NCBI GenBank assembly: GCA_937988885.1
Contig: CALKHR010000195.1
Coordinates: forward strand, 9,706 to 73,705
DNA from: an uncultured Roseiflexaceae bacterium
GTDB lineage: Bacteria > Chloroflexota > Chloroflexia > Chloroflexales > Roseiflexaceae
DNA length: 64,000 nucleotides
Direction of reading: 5' to 3'
A program made the position numbers and the translations under genes. Positions 25,610 through 34,438 of this stretch are shown here, piece after piece. Under the pieces are notes generated by a model. It saw only the letters and a list, made by a program, of their open reading frames with translations. It did no database searches and was not told the DNA's origin. Each line of letters begins with the position of its first letter. The first letter of the stretch is position 1.

Positions 25610-25638
25610 ATTGTAGCATACTCATTTAGTGCTGTCAA
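25610..25638 (-). promoter_or_regulatory. Promoter of tRNA-Cys
   Basis: Minus strand: TTGACA (25633-25638), exactly 17 bases, TACAAT (25610-25615). It ends nine bases before the mature tRNA 5' end. Confidence 0.85.
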
Positions 25639-25855
25639 AGGATGTTTATCAAGTTATCGTGCAATCTGCAGGAAGGTTTGGGCGCTCTGTGCAGCAAGCG
25701 GTTGATCAACAGTGACATATGGCTTTCGGACTATAATCATTGGCGTTCGAGCGGCGACTATGTGCGTATACAGCCGTTTGCGGAGCACTAGCCCAGATTG
25801 GCCCACCTCTTGAGGAATCGTTCAAGCATCCACAGTGCTGATTAGCGAGAGTAGC

Positions 25856-26836
25856 ATGGAGATTTTTTTAGGAGTTGATGGCGGCGCGAACAAGACGTTT
25901 GCGCTGGCGACCGATCGTGCTGGACGGGTGATTGGGTTTGGGCAAGCCGGCTGCGCAAACCACCAAGTCACAGGGCTGGAGGCGGCGATTGGCGAGATTG
26001 AGAAGGCGTGCCGCGCTGCCTTGGGCGATCGGCGAGCGACCTACGCGAGTTTTTGCTTGGCGGGGGCCGATATCGCTGTCGATTTTGCGATGCTGCGACC
26101 AGCCATCGAGGGCTTGAGGGTGGCATCGACGTTTGATCTGCGCAACGACACCTGGGCCGCGATGCGCGCTGGCACCACAGCGCCGTGGGGCGTGGTGGTG
26201 ATCTGCGGGAGCGGCCTCAACGCGGCGGTGCGCGCGCCCGATGGCCGCGAGTTCATCCTGCCGAATTTGGGTTGGCCCTCCGGCGATCACGGCGGCGGCG
26301 GCGACATATCGCGCTTGGCGATCGGCGCGATCGCACGGGAGTGGGACGGGCGCGGGCCTGCGACGATGCTCACCGAGCGCATCCTGAAGCACTTCGACTA
26401 CCCCAATTACGAGACGCTCCTAGAGGCGATCTACACCCGAAAGCTCCCGAACCAACGCATCTACGAAGTGGCGCGCTTGGTATTCGAGGCGGCCTTCGAG
26501 GGCGATGCGGTGGCGCAAGACTTGGTGATGCGAACAGGTACCGAGATCGGCCATGTGGCAGGGTCGCTGCTACAACGGATGCAGATGCACCGCGAGGCGT
26601 GCAATGTTGTGACGGGCGGCAGCATCTTCAAGGCGGTCGGCCCGCTGCTGATGGACTCCGCGAACCTGGCGCTGCACCGCATCGCGCCGCTCGCGCGCTT
26701 CACGCGGGCGCGCGTTGAGCCGGTGGTGGGCGCGTTGATGCTCGCCTACGATCTGCACGGCTATTCCGTCGATGAGGCCGCGGTGTATGCGGAGTTGCCC
26801 AAGCAGTTGCATATTGACGCCGAGGGCGAGATGTAA
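25856..26836 (+). CDS. BadF/BadG/BcrA-type ATPase, N-acetylglucosamine kinase-like
   Basis: 326 residues with the ASKHA fold. FLGVDGGANKTFALATD is the phosphate 1 motif, VVICGSGLNAAVR the phosphate 2 region, and VVTGGSIFKAVGPLL the adenosine motif. The pattern, including GWPSGDHGGGGDISRLAIGA, matches the family of N-acetylglucosamine kinases and related sugar kinases rather than the iron-sulphur activators, because the cluster cysteines are absent. The likely role is phosphorylation of an amino sugar from wall turnover; the substrate is inferred. The start at 25856 begins the conserved domain. A hairpin at 26877-26911 follows. Confidence 0.78.
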   Translation: MEIFLGVDGGANKTFALATDRAGRVIGFGQAGCANHQVTGLEAAIGEIEKACRAALGDRRATYASFCLAGADIAVDFAMLRPAIEGLRVASTFDLRNDTWAAMRAGTTAPWGVVVICGSGLNAAVRAPDGREFILPNLGWPSGDHGGGGDISRLAIGAIAREWDGRGPATMLTERILKHFDYPNYETLLEAIYTRKLPNQRIYEVARLVFEAAFEGDAVAQDLVMRTGTEIGHVAGSLLQRMQMHREACNVVTGGSIFKAVGPLLMDSANLALHRIAPLARFTRARVEPVVGALMLAYDLHGYSVDEAAVYAELPKQLHIDAEGEM

Positions 26837-26876
26837 ATCGAGAGCGCTGAAAACCGCAAATGTCCTTCAAACAGAG

Positions 26877-26911
26877 ACTGCCCCCCGTAGTTTGTAGCTA
26901 CGAGGGGCAGT
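26877..26911 (+). terminator. Hairpin after the sugar kinase gene
   Basis: ACTGCCCCCCGTAG pairs with CTACGAGGGGCAGT with one mismatch. There is no T-run, so it may be a processing or stability element instead of a terminator. Confidence 0.45.
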
Positions 26912-27066
26912 ACTCTAGCCCGCAAATGTAATATAGCAAAACTCGCTGAACATCAGATGAAGGTGCTAGTTGCGTTTATGAATGTTTCTTTACCATTTAC
27001 TCATCCGAGATCGTACGATATCGGATAAAACCGTTGGACATATCAAATACTGTGATGAATGTTTCA

Positions 27067-27372
27067 TCACCTGCGCTGATCGGGCGGCTCACCCGTGATG
27101 GTCTGCGAGATGGTCTTCCAAAGATCCTGCACTGTGGTTTGCACAGTTGCGATGGTTTGGCGCAGCGGATCGGGCGAGAGGCGCGCATCAAGGCGCGTGC
27201 GTGCATCGGCAATGACTTCGTTGAGGAGTTCGTGCGCGAAGTGACCATGTAACCGAGCAAGTTCCTCGGTGTAGACCTCGATCAGCATATCGTGATTCGC
27301 GTGGTTCGGCGCTTCTTCAAGCATACGCGCCAGCAACAGGCGTGTTTCAGCGCGAAAGTCTTCGATTGACAT
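27067..27372 (-). CDS. Hypothetical helical protein, 101 residues
   Basis: Not recognised. It reads as a string of amphipathic helices: MSIEDFRAETRLLLARMLEE, ELARLHGHFAHELLNEVIAD, ATVQTTVQDLWKTISQTI. No membrane helix or cysteine motif is seen. ATG 27372 has AAAGGA six bases upstream, better than the ATG at 27378. It lies downstream of the ParA gene on the same strand with a 98-base gap, so it could share its transcript and act with it; this is only positional evidence. Confidence 0.6.
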   Translation of the reverse strand: MSIEDFRAETRLLLARMLEEAPNHANHDMLIEVYTEELARLHGHFAHELLNEVIADARTRLDARLSPDPLRQTIATVQTTVQDLWKTISQTITGEPPDQRR

Positions 27373-27470
27373 AGGCATTCCTTTCGGCGAACAAGTGCAC
27401 TCGCCGTAGGTATGACGCTGTGTCTGCGCGAGATGTTGCGATGCGCTTGTTGCCTGGGTCTTCGAGTTCC

Positions 27471-28478
27471 TTAGCGGCGCGGGTTATTGGCAAGCGTTTG
27501 TGTTTTGTATTTGCAGTAATCGCAATAGCTCACACGGTAGCCAGCAAGTACGGCGTGTTGCAGTGGGCGGCCACAGTTCGGGCAGGCTGGCACTTGACGG
27601 AACGAGGCTTGGAATGCCTGAGCGGCTGAGGATGGTACGGTTTGCGCCTGAACAGGGACAGGTTGCGGCACGGCTGGCCTGGCCGCGACTTGGGCAACCG
27701 CAGGCGCGGGTTGCGGCACACGCCGTGGCGTTGGGCGAAAGTTGAATAGTTCACTCACCCGCTCGACCAGGTGCGCGTAATCGGCGGCGCCACGCGAACG
27801 TGGATCATATTCGTAGATCGTGCGACCGTCGGTGGGCGCTTCGGAGAGGCGCACGTTGACGCGCACAGGGTCGGTCACTAACGACCCGTAGCGCGAGCGC
27901 AGTTCTTCGAGCAGTTGGCCCGATTGGCGCATACGCGGATCGAACATTGTGGGGATGATCATGCGGATGCCGCCACTGTGGCCCTTGATGCGCACCACTT
28001 GCTCGAACAGCATCTCGATGCTTTTGAGCGAGAAGTGCTCGACGGCGGTGGGCACGAAGATATCGGAGGCGCATACCAAGGCGTTGGTGTTGAGCATCGT
28101 TAGCGAGCCACCCGAGTCGATCAGCACGAAGTCGTAGGAGTTGATGATCGGTCGTAGGCTCTGTTCAAGCACACGGCTCCAGTCGGGCCGCCGAGCGATC
28201 AGCGGCTGGACATTGAGGAGGGTGTGGTCTGCCGCGATCAGATCGAGGTTGGGGCGTGCTTGATGAATACAATCGGCGGCGGGGACACCGTCGATCAGCA
28301 TCTCGTAGAGCGTTCGGCGGGGGCGCACGCCGAGCGCAAGAGCCAGGTTGCCTTGTGCGTCTACATCGACAAGGAGGACGCGGGCACCTTTGAGCGCAAG
28401 GCCGGCACCTAGGTTTACAACCGTGGTTGTTTTGCCAATACCGCCTTTTAGGTTTGAGATCGCGATGACATGGCTCAT
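27471..28478 (-). CDS. ParA family ATPase with C-terminal zinc ribbon
   Basis: 335 residues. The first ~245 are a Soj/ParA ATPase: the deviant Walker A KGGIGKTTT with the signature lysine, VLLVDVDAQGN (A'), and DFVLIDSGG as Walker B. The order and the late VRLSEAPTDGRTIYEYDPRS are typical of chromosomal Soj-like proteins. A Pro/Ala/Gln-rich linker (about 255-300) leads to a CPNCGRPL...CDYCKYK four-cysteine zinc ribbon at the end. No ParB gene is adjacent, and the ribbon may replace a partner or bind nucleic acid. The start is ATG 28478; the frame extends to 28526 without support. Confidence 0.85.
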   Translation of the reverse strand: MSHVIAISNLKGGIGKTTTVVNLGAGLALKGARVLLVDVDAQGNLALALGVRPRRTLYEMLIDGVPAADCIHQARPNLDLIAADHTLLNVQPLIARRPDWSRVLEQSLRPIINSYDFVLIDSGGSLTMLNTNALVCASDIFVPTAVEHFSLKSIEMLFEQVVRIKGHSGGIRMIIPTMFDPRMRQSGQLLEELRSRYGSLVTDPVRVNVRLSEAPTDGRTIYEYDPRSRGAADYAHLVERVSELFNFRPTPRRVPQPAPAVAQVAARPAVPQPVPVQAQTVPSSAAQAFQASFRQVPACPNCGRPLQHAVLAGYRVSYCDYCKYKTQTLANNPRR

Positions 28479-28694
28479 ATGTTTACTTTGAGTGCCATTA
28501 AAACGATACTGAACTAAGTGTAGCACAGTTTAGGATGAACATACAATGCAGTTGCGAACCAGATTAATTGCGGAATGCGCCCATAGGGGTATACCAGGGG
28601 GAGGTATTTGATCTGGAAATGATCATCCGATATAATGGACCTGGCCTTCGTATATGATTTATGTATTTTTACTTTTAAGTCGAGGTTTGACGGT

Positions 28695-28952
28695 ATGTCT
28701 GCTACAACGATCAAAATTTATGGGACGAGCTGGTGCGGTGATTGTCGGCGTGCGCTGCGGGTGCTCGATCAGCACCAGGCTGCGTACACATATATCGATA
28801 TCGAGAGCGATGATCAGGCGCGCAGTTATGTGGAGCAGGTGAATCAGGGGAATCGCAGCGTGCCGACGATTGTGTTCCCGGATGGTTCGATTTTGGTGGA
28901 GCCTTCGTCGGCGGTGCTGGCCGAGAAGATTACGGCACTGAGCGGCAATTAG
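28695..28952 (+). CDS. Glutaredoxin family protein (mycoredoxin-like)
   Basis: 85 residues with a CGDC active site at 14-17 (KIYGTSWCGDCRRA), the cis-proline loop RSVPTIVFPDG and the end VLAEKITAL. The CxDC type resembles mycoredoxin/NrdH-like proteins, which reduce mixed disulfides with low-molecular-weight thiols. It is cytosolic. ATG 28695 has GAGG nine bases upstream. It is divergent from the ParA gene and followed by a terminator hairpin at 28984-29017. Confidence 0.88.
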   Translation: MSATTIKIYGTSWCGDCRRALRVLDQHQAAYTYIDIESDDQARSYVEQVNQGNRSVPTIVFPDGSILVEPSSAVLAEKITALSGN

Positions 28953-28983
28953 TTCTTTCTTAAAGGAACAGATACCTTTTGTT

Positions 28984-29017
28984 CAGCCTTCTGCTTGCGC
29001 GGGAGGCTGTATCTTTT
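28984..29017 (+). terminator. Terminator of the glutaredoxin gene
   Basis: CAGCCTTC (28984-28991) pairs with GGGAGGCTG (29001-29009) and is followed by TATCTTTT. Confidence 0.6.
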
Positions 29018-29035
29018 GAGCTAGTGCTTTGCCAT

Positions 29036-29057
29036 GATGTCGAGGCGCTGCTATGCG
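29036..29057 (-). repeat. Truncated copy (D) of the family 1 hairpin
   Basis: These 22 bases are identical to the reverse complement of one arm plus loop of the hairpin at 4719-4751. The second arm is missing and family 2 sequence follows, as if one repeat had broken the other. Confidence 0.55.
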
Positions 29058-29100
29058 CAGTGTTCGCGCTGTAATGGCACTGTGCGACCGCGCCAGAAGC

Positions 29101-29189
29101 GGCGCGCGTTGCGGCGCGCAGCGCCATAACTGTCCGAGCGCGCACACGTTGTGCACGACGTTGTTTACCCGTAGCGACGGATGTTGGGG
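29101..29189 (+). repeat. Dispersed repeat, family 2, copy 1
   Basis: About 90 bases that align with the reverse complement of 34322-34408. Shared blocks in order: GGCGCGCAGCGCCAT, CCGAGCGCGCA, ACGTTG, ACGACG, CCCGTAGCGACGG, GTTGGGG. Both copies sit between convergent genes. No coding capacity is seen. Confidence 0.65.
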
Positions 29190-29250
29190 CGCTGGCCGCA
29201 CCTCTTTCTTCCAACAAATGACGGCCAGCGCATGTTCGAGGCGTTGAGGG

Positions 29251-30543
29251 TTAGAACAGATCTTTGAGGACGATGGTTTGCTCGCGACCTGGCCCCACGG
29301 AGACGATGCCGATGCGCGCGCCGATCAGCTCGCAGAGCCGCGCCACGTACGATTGAGCGGCGGAGGGCAGGTCCTCGAAGGAGCGCACGTCGGAGGTGGG
29401 GGTTTGCCAGCCTGGATGCTCTTCGTAGATCGGCTCGACCCGCGCCAGAGTGGCGATGTTCGAGGGTGGGTAGTTGAGTTCGGTATCGTGCAGACGGTAG
29501 CCGACGCAGATTTTGATGCTGGGTAGTTCGTCGAGCACATCGAGTTTGGTGATGGTGACGGTGTCGATGCCGTTGATTTGGGCGGCGTAGCGCGCGAGCA
29601 CGGCATCGAACCAGCCGACGCGGCGCAGGCGACCCGTGGTGGTGCCGACCTCGGCCCAAGGTTTGCCCAACTGGCGCAGGACGTCGGCTTCTTCGCCAAA
29701 GGCTTCGGTTGGGAACGGGCCTTCGCCCACACGGGTGGCGTAGGCTTTGTAGACGCCAACGACGGAGTCGATGCGCGTGGGTGCGATGCCGGAGCCTTGG
29801 CAGGCACCCGCTGTGCCGGGCGGCGACGATGTGACGTAGGGGTAGGTGCCTTGATCGATATCGAGCAGAACGCCTTGCGCGCCTTCGAGCAGGATGGGCC
29901 AATCGGTGTCGAGCGCACGTTCGACGATCGGGTAGATGTCGATCACGTGATCGGCCAGTTGGCGGCCATAGTCGAGGTAGCGCAGGTAGGTTTCGTGCAG
30001 CGAGATCGGTGGCTGGTTGTAGATTTGGGTGAGTAGTTTATTTTTGACTTCGAGCACTTGGCGCAGACGGCTGAGCAACGTCTCCTCGTGCAGAAGATCG
30101 CCCATGCGTATGCCGATCCGCAGCATTTTGTCGGCAAAGGCGGGGCCGATGCCTCGGCCTGTGGTGCCTATTTTGCCGTCGCCGCGCATCGCTTCGTCGG
30201 CTTGGTCTTGGATGATGTGGTAGGGCATGACCACATGGGCTCGTTCGCTAATAAACAGTTTGGAGGTACTGATCGATTTAGCGCGAAGGTCGGCGAGTTC
30301 TTGGATCAGCACGGCAGGGTCGATCATGACTCCATGACCGATCACGTTGACGGTGCTCGGGTCGAAGATACCGGAGGGGACGGTATGCAATTTGAACTCA
30401 CCATATTCGTTTAGAACGGTATGACCTGCGTTATTGCCTCCGCCATAGCGAATCACAAGACGCGCCTTTTCGGCCAGCAGATCGACAATATGGCCCTTGC
30501 CTTCGTCGCCCCATTGGGCGCCGATCACTGCTACGACCGGCAT
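29251..30543 (-). CDS. purA: Adenylosuccinate synthetase
   Basis: 430 residues, full length. Signatures: VVAVIGAQWGDEGKGHIVDLL with the P-loop-like GDEGKG, GGGNNAGHTV, the GTTGRGIGPAFADK switch region, and LEGAQGVLLDIDQGTYPYVT. It joins IMP and aspartate using GTP, the first step from IMP to AMP. ATG 30543 has AAGGGGC upstream and a TATAAT (minus strand) about 40 bases before it. It is a single gene convergent to the glutaredoxin. Confidence 0.97.
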   Translation of the reverse strand: MPVVAVIGAQWGDEGKGHIVDLLAEKARLVIRYGGGNNAGHTVLNEYGEFKLHTVPSGIFDPSTVNVIGHGVMIDPAVLIQELADLRAKSISTSKLFISERAHVVMPYHIIQDQADEAMRGDGKIGTTGRGIGPAFADKMLRIGIRMGDLLHEETLLSRLRQVLEVKNKLLTQIYNQPPISLHETYLRYLDYGRQLADHVIDIYPIVERALDTDWPILLEGAQGVLLDIDQGTYPYVTSSPPGTAGACQGSGIAPTRIDSVVGVYKAYATRVGEGPFPTEAFGEEADVLRQLGKPWAEVGTTTGRLRRVGWFDAVLARYAAQINGIDTVTITKLDVLDELPSIKICVGYRLHDTELNYPPSNIATLARVEPIYEEHPGWQTPTSDVRSFEDLPSAAQSYVARLCELIGARIGIVSVGPGREQTIVLKDLF

Positions 30544-30748
30544 AGTGTGCCCCTTCTATACAGTAGTTGGTGTTCGGATTCTATTATAGCGTAAGTACTG
30601 TATTTTCTGTGCATAACAAAAGTCCTACTTTTTGCTTGGAGAGGTTGACAGCCTTGCACAACAGACTACAATACACCACGAGGCTTCTTACTCGGCTTTG
30701 TTCGGCGTTTGGTAGCGATGTGCGTTGTTCTGGTCACTTGTACTACCT

Positions 30749-32890
30749 ATGCTGGTAATTCCATCTTCAACCGAGGCTACGCTTCCGACATTTTCGGCGA
30801 TTGCGCGTTTGTTGAGCAGCGAGCGTTCGTTCGCAACACGCATCGCTGATTTGTTTGTGCTGCTGCGAACAGTGGTGCGTTTTCAGGATGCGCGGTTGGT
30901 GTGTTGGCTTCAACCCGAGTACCCCGATGGTCCTCGCGAGCAGTACGCGACGCCCGATGGTTGGTCGCAGCCGTGGAACGATGAGTTGGTGGCGCTGGTG
31001 GCCGAGCGCGATGCTCCGGTGCGCTTGAATGCGCCGCTGCGCGTGATGATTGACGGTGTGATGCAGAAGGCGGCGGGCGAGGCGGTGTACTACGGCGCGC
31101 CGATCCGTTGGGATGGGCGGCTGTGGGGCGTGCTGGAGTTGCGAACGCTGGGGGCCGATGCCTTCAACGAGGCCGAGCAGGCGTTCCTGACGGCCTTGCT
31201 GCCGCTGTTGGCTTCGGCAATCGCGGTGGAGGGCAGCGGGCAGCGCCTGCCGATGCTGGCGCCGCGCCCAGGCGAGCTGACGGTGCGGCAGGAGCAGTAT
31301 TTGGCGTCGCTGCGGGACGAGATGGAGGAGCCGCTTTCGCTGGATGCCTTGATCAATTTACTGCTGCGCTGGGCGCTCGATTCAACCGGCGTCGAGGCGG
31401 GTATGCTGTGCTTGGTCGATGCCGAGCGGGGCGAGGTGATCATGCAGGCGCACGAGGGCTACGGGCGGCATCTGCCAAGCCCGCAGTTGCTGGGTGAGCC
31501 ACGCCGCCGCTGGAGCTGGAATTCGAGCGTGGCTGGCAAAGTGGCCCGTACTGGTCGCTCGGTGTTGCTGCGCGATGTCTCGCAGGACCCCGATTATGTC
31601 TCGAACAGTCCGGCGGTGCGCGCTGAGTTGGTGGTGCCGATCACGCACGAGTCGCAGGTGCTGGCGGTGTTGCAACTCGATAGTCCCCGTTCGCATGCGT
31701 TCGGCGATACCGAGGTGGCGCTGATCCACACGCTCTGCACGTATGCGGCTCAGCCGTTGCGCCGCGCGTTGCGCTACCAGGAGTTGTTGGAATCGAGCAC
31801 GCAGCTCGGCCAGGTGTTTTCGAGCATCCCGAGCGGCTTGGCGTTGCTCGACAATCAAGGCCATGTGCTGCGCTACAATTCCGCCTGGCTGAGTGTGTGG
31901 GGGTTGGGGCCGATCGAGTTACCCGCCGATTTCCATATGCCGTGGGACCTGGTGCCGATGCTGCTGGCGCGGTTGAAGGACCCGCTGGCGCTCACCGATT
32001 TCTGCGCGGAAGGCCAGACGAAGCCGGCTGAGATACAGCGTATGATCATCGTGCTGCACGACCCGCATCAAGAGTTGGAGGCGCTCTCGGCCCCGACTCG
32101 CGACAGCCAGGGACGCCTGACTGGCCGCCTGTGGGTGGTGAACGATGTGACTCGCGAGCGCCAGGCCGACCGTTTGAAGAACGAGTTTATCTCGGTGGTG
32201 TCGCACGAATTGCGCACACCGCTCACATCGATTTTGGGCTATTCCGAGCTATTGATGGCCCGCGACTTCGCGCCAGACGAGCAGCGCGAATTTGTGAAAA
32301 CGATTTACAACGAGGCGAATCACCTCTCGCAGATCGTCGAGGATCTGTTGGGCATGTCGCGCTTGGAATCGGGCACTGTCAAGCTGAATCAGTGGGTGGT
32401 GTCGTTGCGCCAGCTGATCGGCGAGTTGACGGCGCAGATCACGATGCAGTTGACGAGCAACCATCGGCTGGTGCTCGATATTCCGCAGCAGTTGCCGCCA
32501 GCGTATGTGGATCGCGATAAAGTCAAGCAGATTCTGTTCAACCTGCTGACGAACGCGACCAAATATTCGCCGCAGGGTGGCGAGATCGTGCTGAAGATCG
32601 AGGAGGCGACGCAGTTGCCCAAGGATCACCCGCCGGGGCGCTTCTTGCTGCTGAGCGTGAGCGATCAGGGCATCGGCATCGGGCCGGAGGATCTGCCGAA
32701 GATCTGGGAGCGCTTCTACCGCGTCGATAACTCGAACACGCGCCGGATCGGCGGCACGGGCCTGGGCTTGTCGATCACGCGGTCGCTGGTGGAGTTGCAC
32801 GGCGGGCGCATCTGGGTCGAGAGCGAGCTCAACAAAGGCTCAACATTTTCGTGTACACTACCGATCGCCACCGAGATGGTGCGACACTAG
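30749..32890 (+). CDS. Sensor histidine kinase with GAF and PAS domains
   Basis: About 713 residues, soluble. An N-terminal GAF-like part (about 10-160) is followed by a second GAF domain (about 190-345, EAGMLCLVDAERGEVIMQAH), a PAS-like domain (about 355-465, SGLALLDNQGHVLRYNSAW) and the kinase core with H486 in SHELRTPLTSILGYSELL, N box FNLLTNATKYSPQGG and GTGLGLSITRSLVELHGGRI. It senses an intracellular signal and phosphorylates a regulator encoded elsewhere. The start is uncertain: ATG 30749 lacks a clear ribosome site and a TTG at 30725 is also open. The next gene is 57 bases downstream on the same strand. Confidence 0.9.
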   Translation: MLVIPSSTEATLPTFSAIARLLSSERSFATRIADLFVLLRTVVRFQDARLVCWLQPEYPDGPREQYATPDGWSQPWNDELVALVAERDAPVRLNAPLRVMIDGVMQKAAGEAVYYGAPIRWDGRLWGVLELRTLGADAFNEAEQAFLTALLPLLASAIAVEGSGQRLPMLAPRPGELTVRQEQYLASLRDEMEEPLSLDALINLLLRWALDSTGVEAGMLCLVDAERGEVIMQAHEGYGRHLPSPQLLGEPRRRWSWNSSVAGKVARTGRSVLLRDVSQDPDYVSNSPAVRAELVVPITHESQVLAVLQLDSPRSHAFGDTEVALIHTLCTYAAQPLRRALRYQELLESSTQLGQVFSSIPSGLALLDNQGHVLRYNSAWLSVWGLGPIELPADFHMPWDLVPMLLARLKDPLALTDFCAEGQTKPAEIQRMIIVLHDPHQELEALSAPTRDSQGRLTGRLWVVNDVTRERQADRLKNEFISVVSHELRTPLTSILGYSELLMARDFAPDEQREFVKTIYNEANHLSQIVEDLLGMSRLESGTVKLNQWVVSLRQLIGELTAQITMQLTSNHRLVLDIPQQLPPAYVDRDKVKQILFNLLTNATKYSPQGGEIVLKIEEATQLPKDHPPGRFLLLSVSDQGIGIGPEDLPKIWERFYRVDNSNTRRIGGTGLGLSITRSLVELHGGRIWVESELNKGSTFSCTLPIATEMVRH

Positions 32891-32947
32891 TGGCACACGC
32901 ACGTAACCAATGACAGGGGAATGTCGCCCCTGGGTCTGTAGGATATA

Positions 32948-34198
32948 ATGGCTAAAACATCGAAACCAAAGTCGGCGAATGCAGCACGACAACGCGATAT
33001 TCATCTCCCCTCATCTCTCAAAGAACGACTAGCACAGGGCCACCCGTGGGTGTATCGCAACCACCTACCGCCCGACCTGCGTATGCCAACGGGCAGTTGG
33101 GTGCGGGCACATTGCGGCAATTGGAGCGGCTTCGGCCTGTGGGACGAGCACGGGCCGATCGCGCTGCGGATCTTCTCCGAGCGACGCCTGCCGGATGCCG
33201 CTTGGCTGCGCACGCGGGTGCAGGCGGCCTGGGATCTGCGAACGCCGCTGCGCGCCACCAACACCACGGCGTATCGGCTGCTGTTCGGCGAGGGCGATGG
33301 CCTACCCGGGCTGACCGTCGATCTGTACGGCGAGTGGGCCGTGATTCAGACCTACGCCGCCAGCGTTGAGCATCTGATCGATTGGCTGGTGTCCGCCCTA
33401 CGCGACATCGTGCCGTTGAAGGGCATCCTACACAAACGCCGCGCCGCCGATAGCGATCCCACCGAGTTGCGCGAGGAGGATACCGAGGAAGGGCGCATTT
33501 CGAGCCGTTTGGTGCTGCTGTGGGGCGCGCCGCCCCCGCGCAACCTGGTGATCTCGGAGTACGGGCTGTTGTTCAATGTGGACCTGAACGCAGGGCAGAA
33601 AACCGGCCTGTTCCTGGATCAGCGCGAGAACCGCCGCTATGTAGAAGGGTTGAGCGCGGGCCGCACGTTGCTGAACTGCTTCTCGTACACAGGCGCGTTC
33701 TCGCTGTACGCGTTGCGCGGCGGCGCGAAGTCGGTGGTGAGCGTCGATATCGGCAAGGGCTTGGCCGAGGCGGCGGAAGCGAACATCGCGCTGAACGACC
33801 TGGACGCCAAGCGACACCAGTTTGTGACCGCCGATTGCTTCGAGGTGCTATCGCGCTACCTGGAGGAAGGGCGGCGCTTCGACATCATCATCCTCGACCC
33901 GCCGAGCTTCGCCAAGAGCCAGCGCAACCGCTTCGCGGCCATTCGCGCTTACACCAAGCTGAACGCGGTGGCGCTGCGCTGCGTGAGTCCCGGAGGCCTG
34001 CTGATCAGCTCAAGCTGCACGAGCCAGGTGGGGCCGGAGGCGTTCAAGGAGATGTTGGCGGCGGCGGGCGCGAGCGTGAACAAGCGCTTCCAGATCATCC
34101 ACGAGGCCGGGCAACCGCTCGATCACCCGGTTCCGGCGGGCTTCCCCGAGGGCCGCTACCTGAAATTCGTGGTCGGGCGCGTCAGCGATCGCCCGTAG
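32948..34198 (+). CDS. RlmI-type rRNA (cytosine-5) methyltransferase
   Basis: 416 residues. An N-terminal PUA-like domain (LKERLAQGHPWVYRNHL) precedes a central EEHEE-like domain and a C-terminal SAM methyltransferase. FGEGDGLPGLTVDLYG, GLFLDQRENRR, LNCFSYTGAFSLYALRGGA and ILDPPSFAKSQ are the landmarks of the YccW/RlmI family, which methylates C1962 of 23S rRNA in E. coli. The target here is inferred. The tail SSSCTSQV has the usual catalytic cysteine region. A hairpin at 34219-34240 may end the transcript. Confidence 0.88.
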   Translation: MAKTSKPKSANAARQRDIHLPSSLKERLAQGHPWVYRNHLPPDLRMPTGSWVRAHCGNWSGFGLWDEHGPIALRIFSERRLPDAAWLRTRVQAAWDLRTPLRATNTTAYRLLFGEGDGLPGLTVDLYGEWAVIQTYAASVEHLIDWLVSALRDIVPLKGILHKRRAADSDPTELREEDTEEGRISSRLVLLWGAPPPRNLVISEYGLLFNVDLNAGQKTGLFLDQRENRRYVEGLSAGRTLLNCFSYTGAFSLYALRGGAKSVVSVDIGKGLAEAAEANIALNDLDAKRHQFVTADCFEVLSRYLEEGRRFDIIILDPPSFAKSQRNRFAAIRAYTKLNAVALRCVSPGGLLISSSCTSQVGPEAFKEMLAAAGASVNKRFQIIHEAGQPLDHPVPAGFPEGRYLKFVVGRVSDRP

Positions 34199-34218
34199 TC
34201 CACGCGCGGCAGCAAGCC

Positions 34219-34240
34219 GGTGTTCGCGATGACGAACACC
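34219..34240 (+). terminator. Hairpin after the RlmI-type gene
   Basis: GGTGTTCG (34219-34226) pairs perfectly with CGAACACC (34233-34240). The T-run is weak (ACTTTGTG). Confidence 0.45.
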
Positions 34241-34321
34241 GACTTTGTGATTCTCACCACGTTCGAGCAAATGCGCTACCCAACAGAGCTGTTTATGTTG
34301 GGAAAAAGGGCGCGTCGTCAA

Positions 34322-34408
34322 CCCCAACGCCCGTCGCTACGGGATGACTCCGTCGTGTTCAACGTTTGCGCGCTCGGGCAGAATGGCGCTGCGCGCCAAA
34401 ACGCGCGC
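34322..34408 (-). repeat. Dispersed repeat, family 2, copy 2
   Basis: Reverse-complement match of 29101-29189, with the same ordered blocks and short variable gaps. It lies between the convergent RlmI-type and alditol oxidase genes. Confidence 0.65.
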
Positions 34409-34438
34409 TTCGCCGTAGCCAAGCGTTGCCTCGCATCG

